A stretch of 23,311 nucleotides of DNA, from the NCBI GenBank assembly GCA_937907645.1, contig CALCWV010000068.1, positions 1-23,311 on the forward strand, in the 5' to 3' direction. The translations under genes and the position numbers were made by a program. The notes beneath the pieces were generated by a model. The model searched no databases, had not been told where the DNA came from, and saw nothing but the letters and a program-made list of their open reading frames with translations. This stretch comes from an uncultured Clostridia bacterium. Its GTDB lineage: Bacteria > Bacillota > Clostridia > Christensenellales > UBA1242. How positions within the stretch are numbered: position 1 is the first letter of the stretch; every line of letters begins with the position of its first letter. This document shows positions 23,300-23,311 of this stretch, piece by piece.

Positions 23300-23311
23300 A
23301 AACATGTATAA
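23257..23311. repeat. Exact 55-bp direct repeat, copy 2, cut by the window end
   Basis: Identical to 23034-23088 with an offset of 223 bp. It ends at the last base of the window, so the true length of the repeat cannot be told. Confidence 0.9.

Overview
The window is AT-rich and gene-dense, with strong Shine-Dalgarno sites at many starts, near-consensus sigma-A promoters (TTGACA-17-TATAAT, often with an extended TGn -10) and many U-tailed hairpin terminators. With addA/addB, spmA/spmB, holB-ricT-trmN and tatD-rsmA, this points to an uncultured low-GC Gram-positive of the Clostridia type (Bacillota). TGA is used as a stop (spmA ends in TGA overlapping the spmB ATG), so this is not a code-4 Mollicute.

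Layout. (1) 1-2003: a terminator for a gene left of the window, then two minus-strand genes of unknown function (270-1058, 1113-2003). (2) 2067-8798: a small coiled-coil protein, then addB and addA overlapping by 8 nt, the double-strand-break repair helicase-nuclease. (3) 8910-11348: a large membrane-anchored coiled-coil protein with an acidic linker and four AT-hook motifs. (4) 11520-14883: uppP (cell-wall lipid recycling), then holB, ricT and trmN, an arrangement known from Bacillus with yabA missing. (5) 14884-15143: a terminator and two imperfect copies of a roughly 62-nt element, 81 bp apart. (6) 15144-16216, minus strand: spmA-spmB. (7) 16310-17870: tatD-rsmA, with rnmV missing between them. 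(8) 17934-18089, minus: a 51-residue microprotein. (9) 18167-18760: an HD-domain protein. (10) 18878-20845: a single-span membrane protein of unknown function. (11) 21037-21113: tRNA-Ala(TGC) with its own promoter and terminator. (12) 21363-22973: a membrane-anchored or secreted protein with InlB-type repeats and an embedded EF-hand loop. (13) 22990-23311: non-coding and unusual. It holds an exact 55-bp direct repeat with a 223-bp period whose second copy ends at the last base of the window, enclosing a minus-strand sequence that can fold into a multi-stem RNA with a 10-bp closing helix, a tRNA-like CCACCA tail and an intrinsic terminator.

Most genes are housekeeping: DNA repair (addAB), replication (holB), RNA modification (trmN, rsmA), RNA processing or signalling (ricT) and envelope (uppP). 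The less ordinary material is the AT-hook membrane protein, the promoters of addB and holB that place transcription start on the ATG itself (leaderless mRNAs), the 81-bp-spaced repeat pair, and the structured repeat at the right edge.
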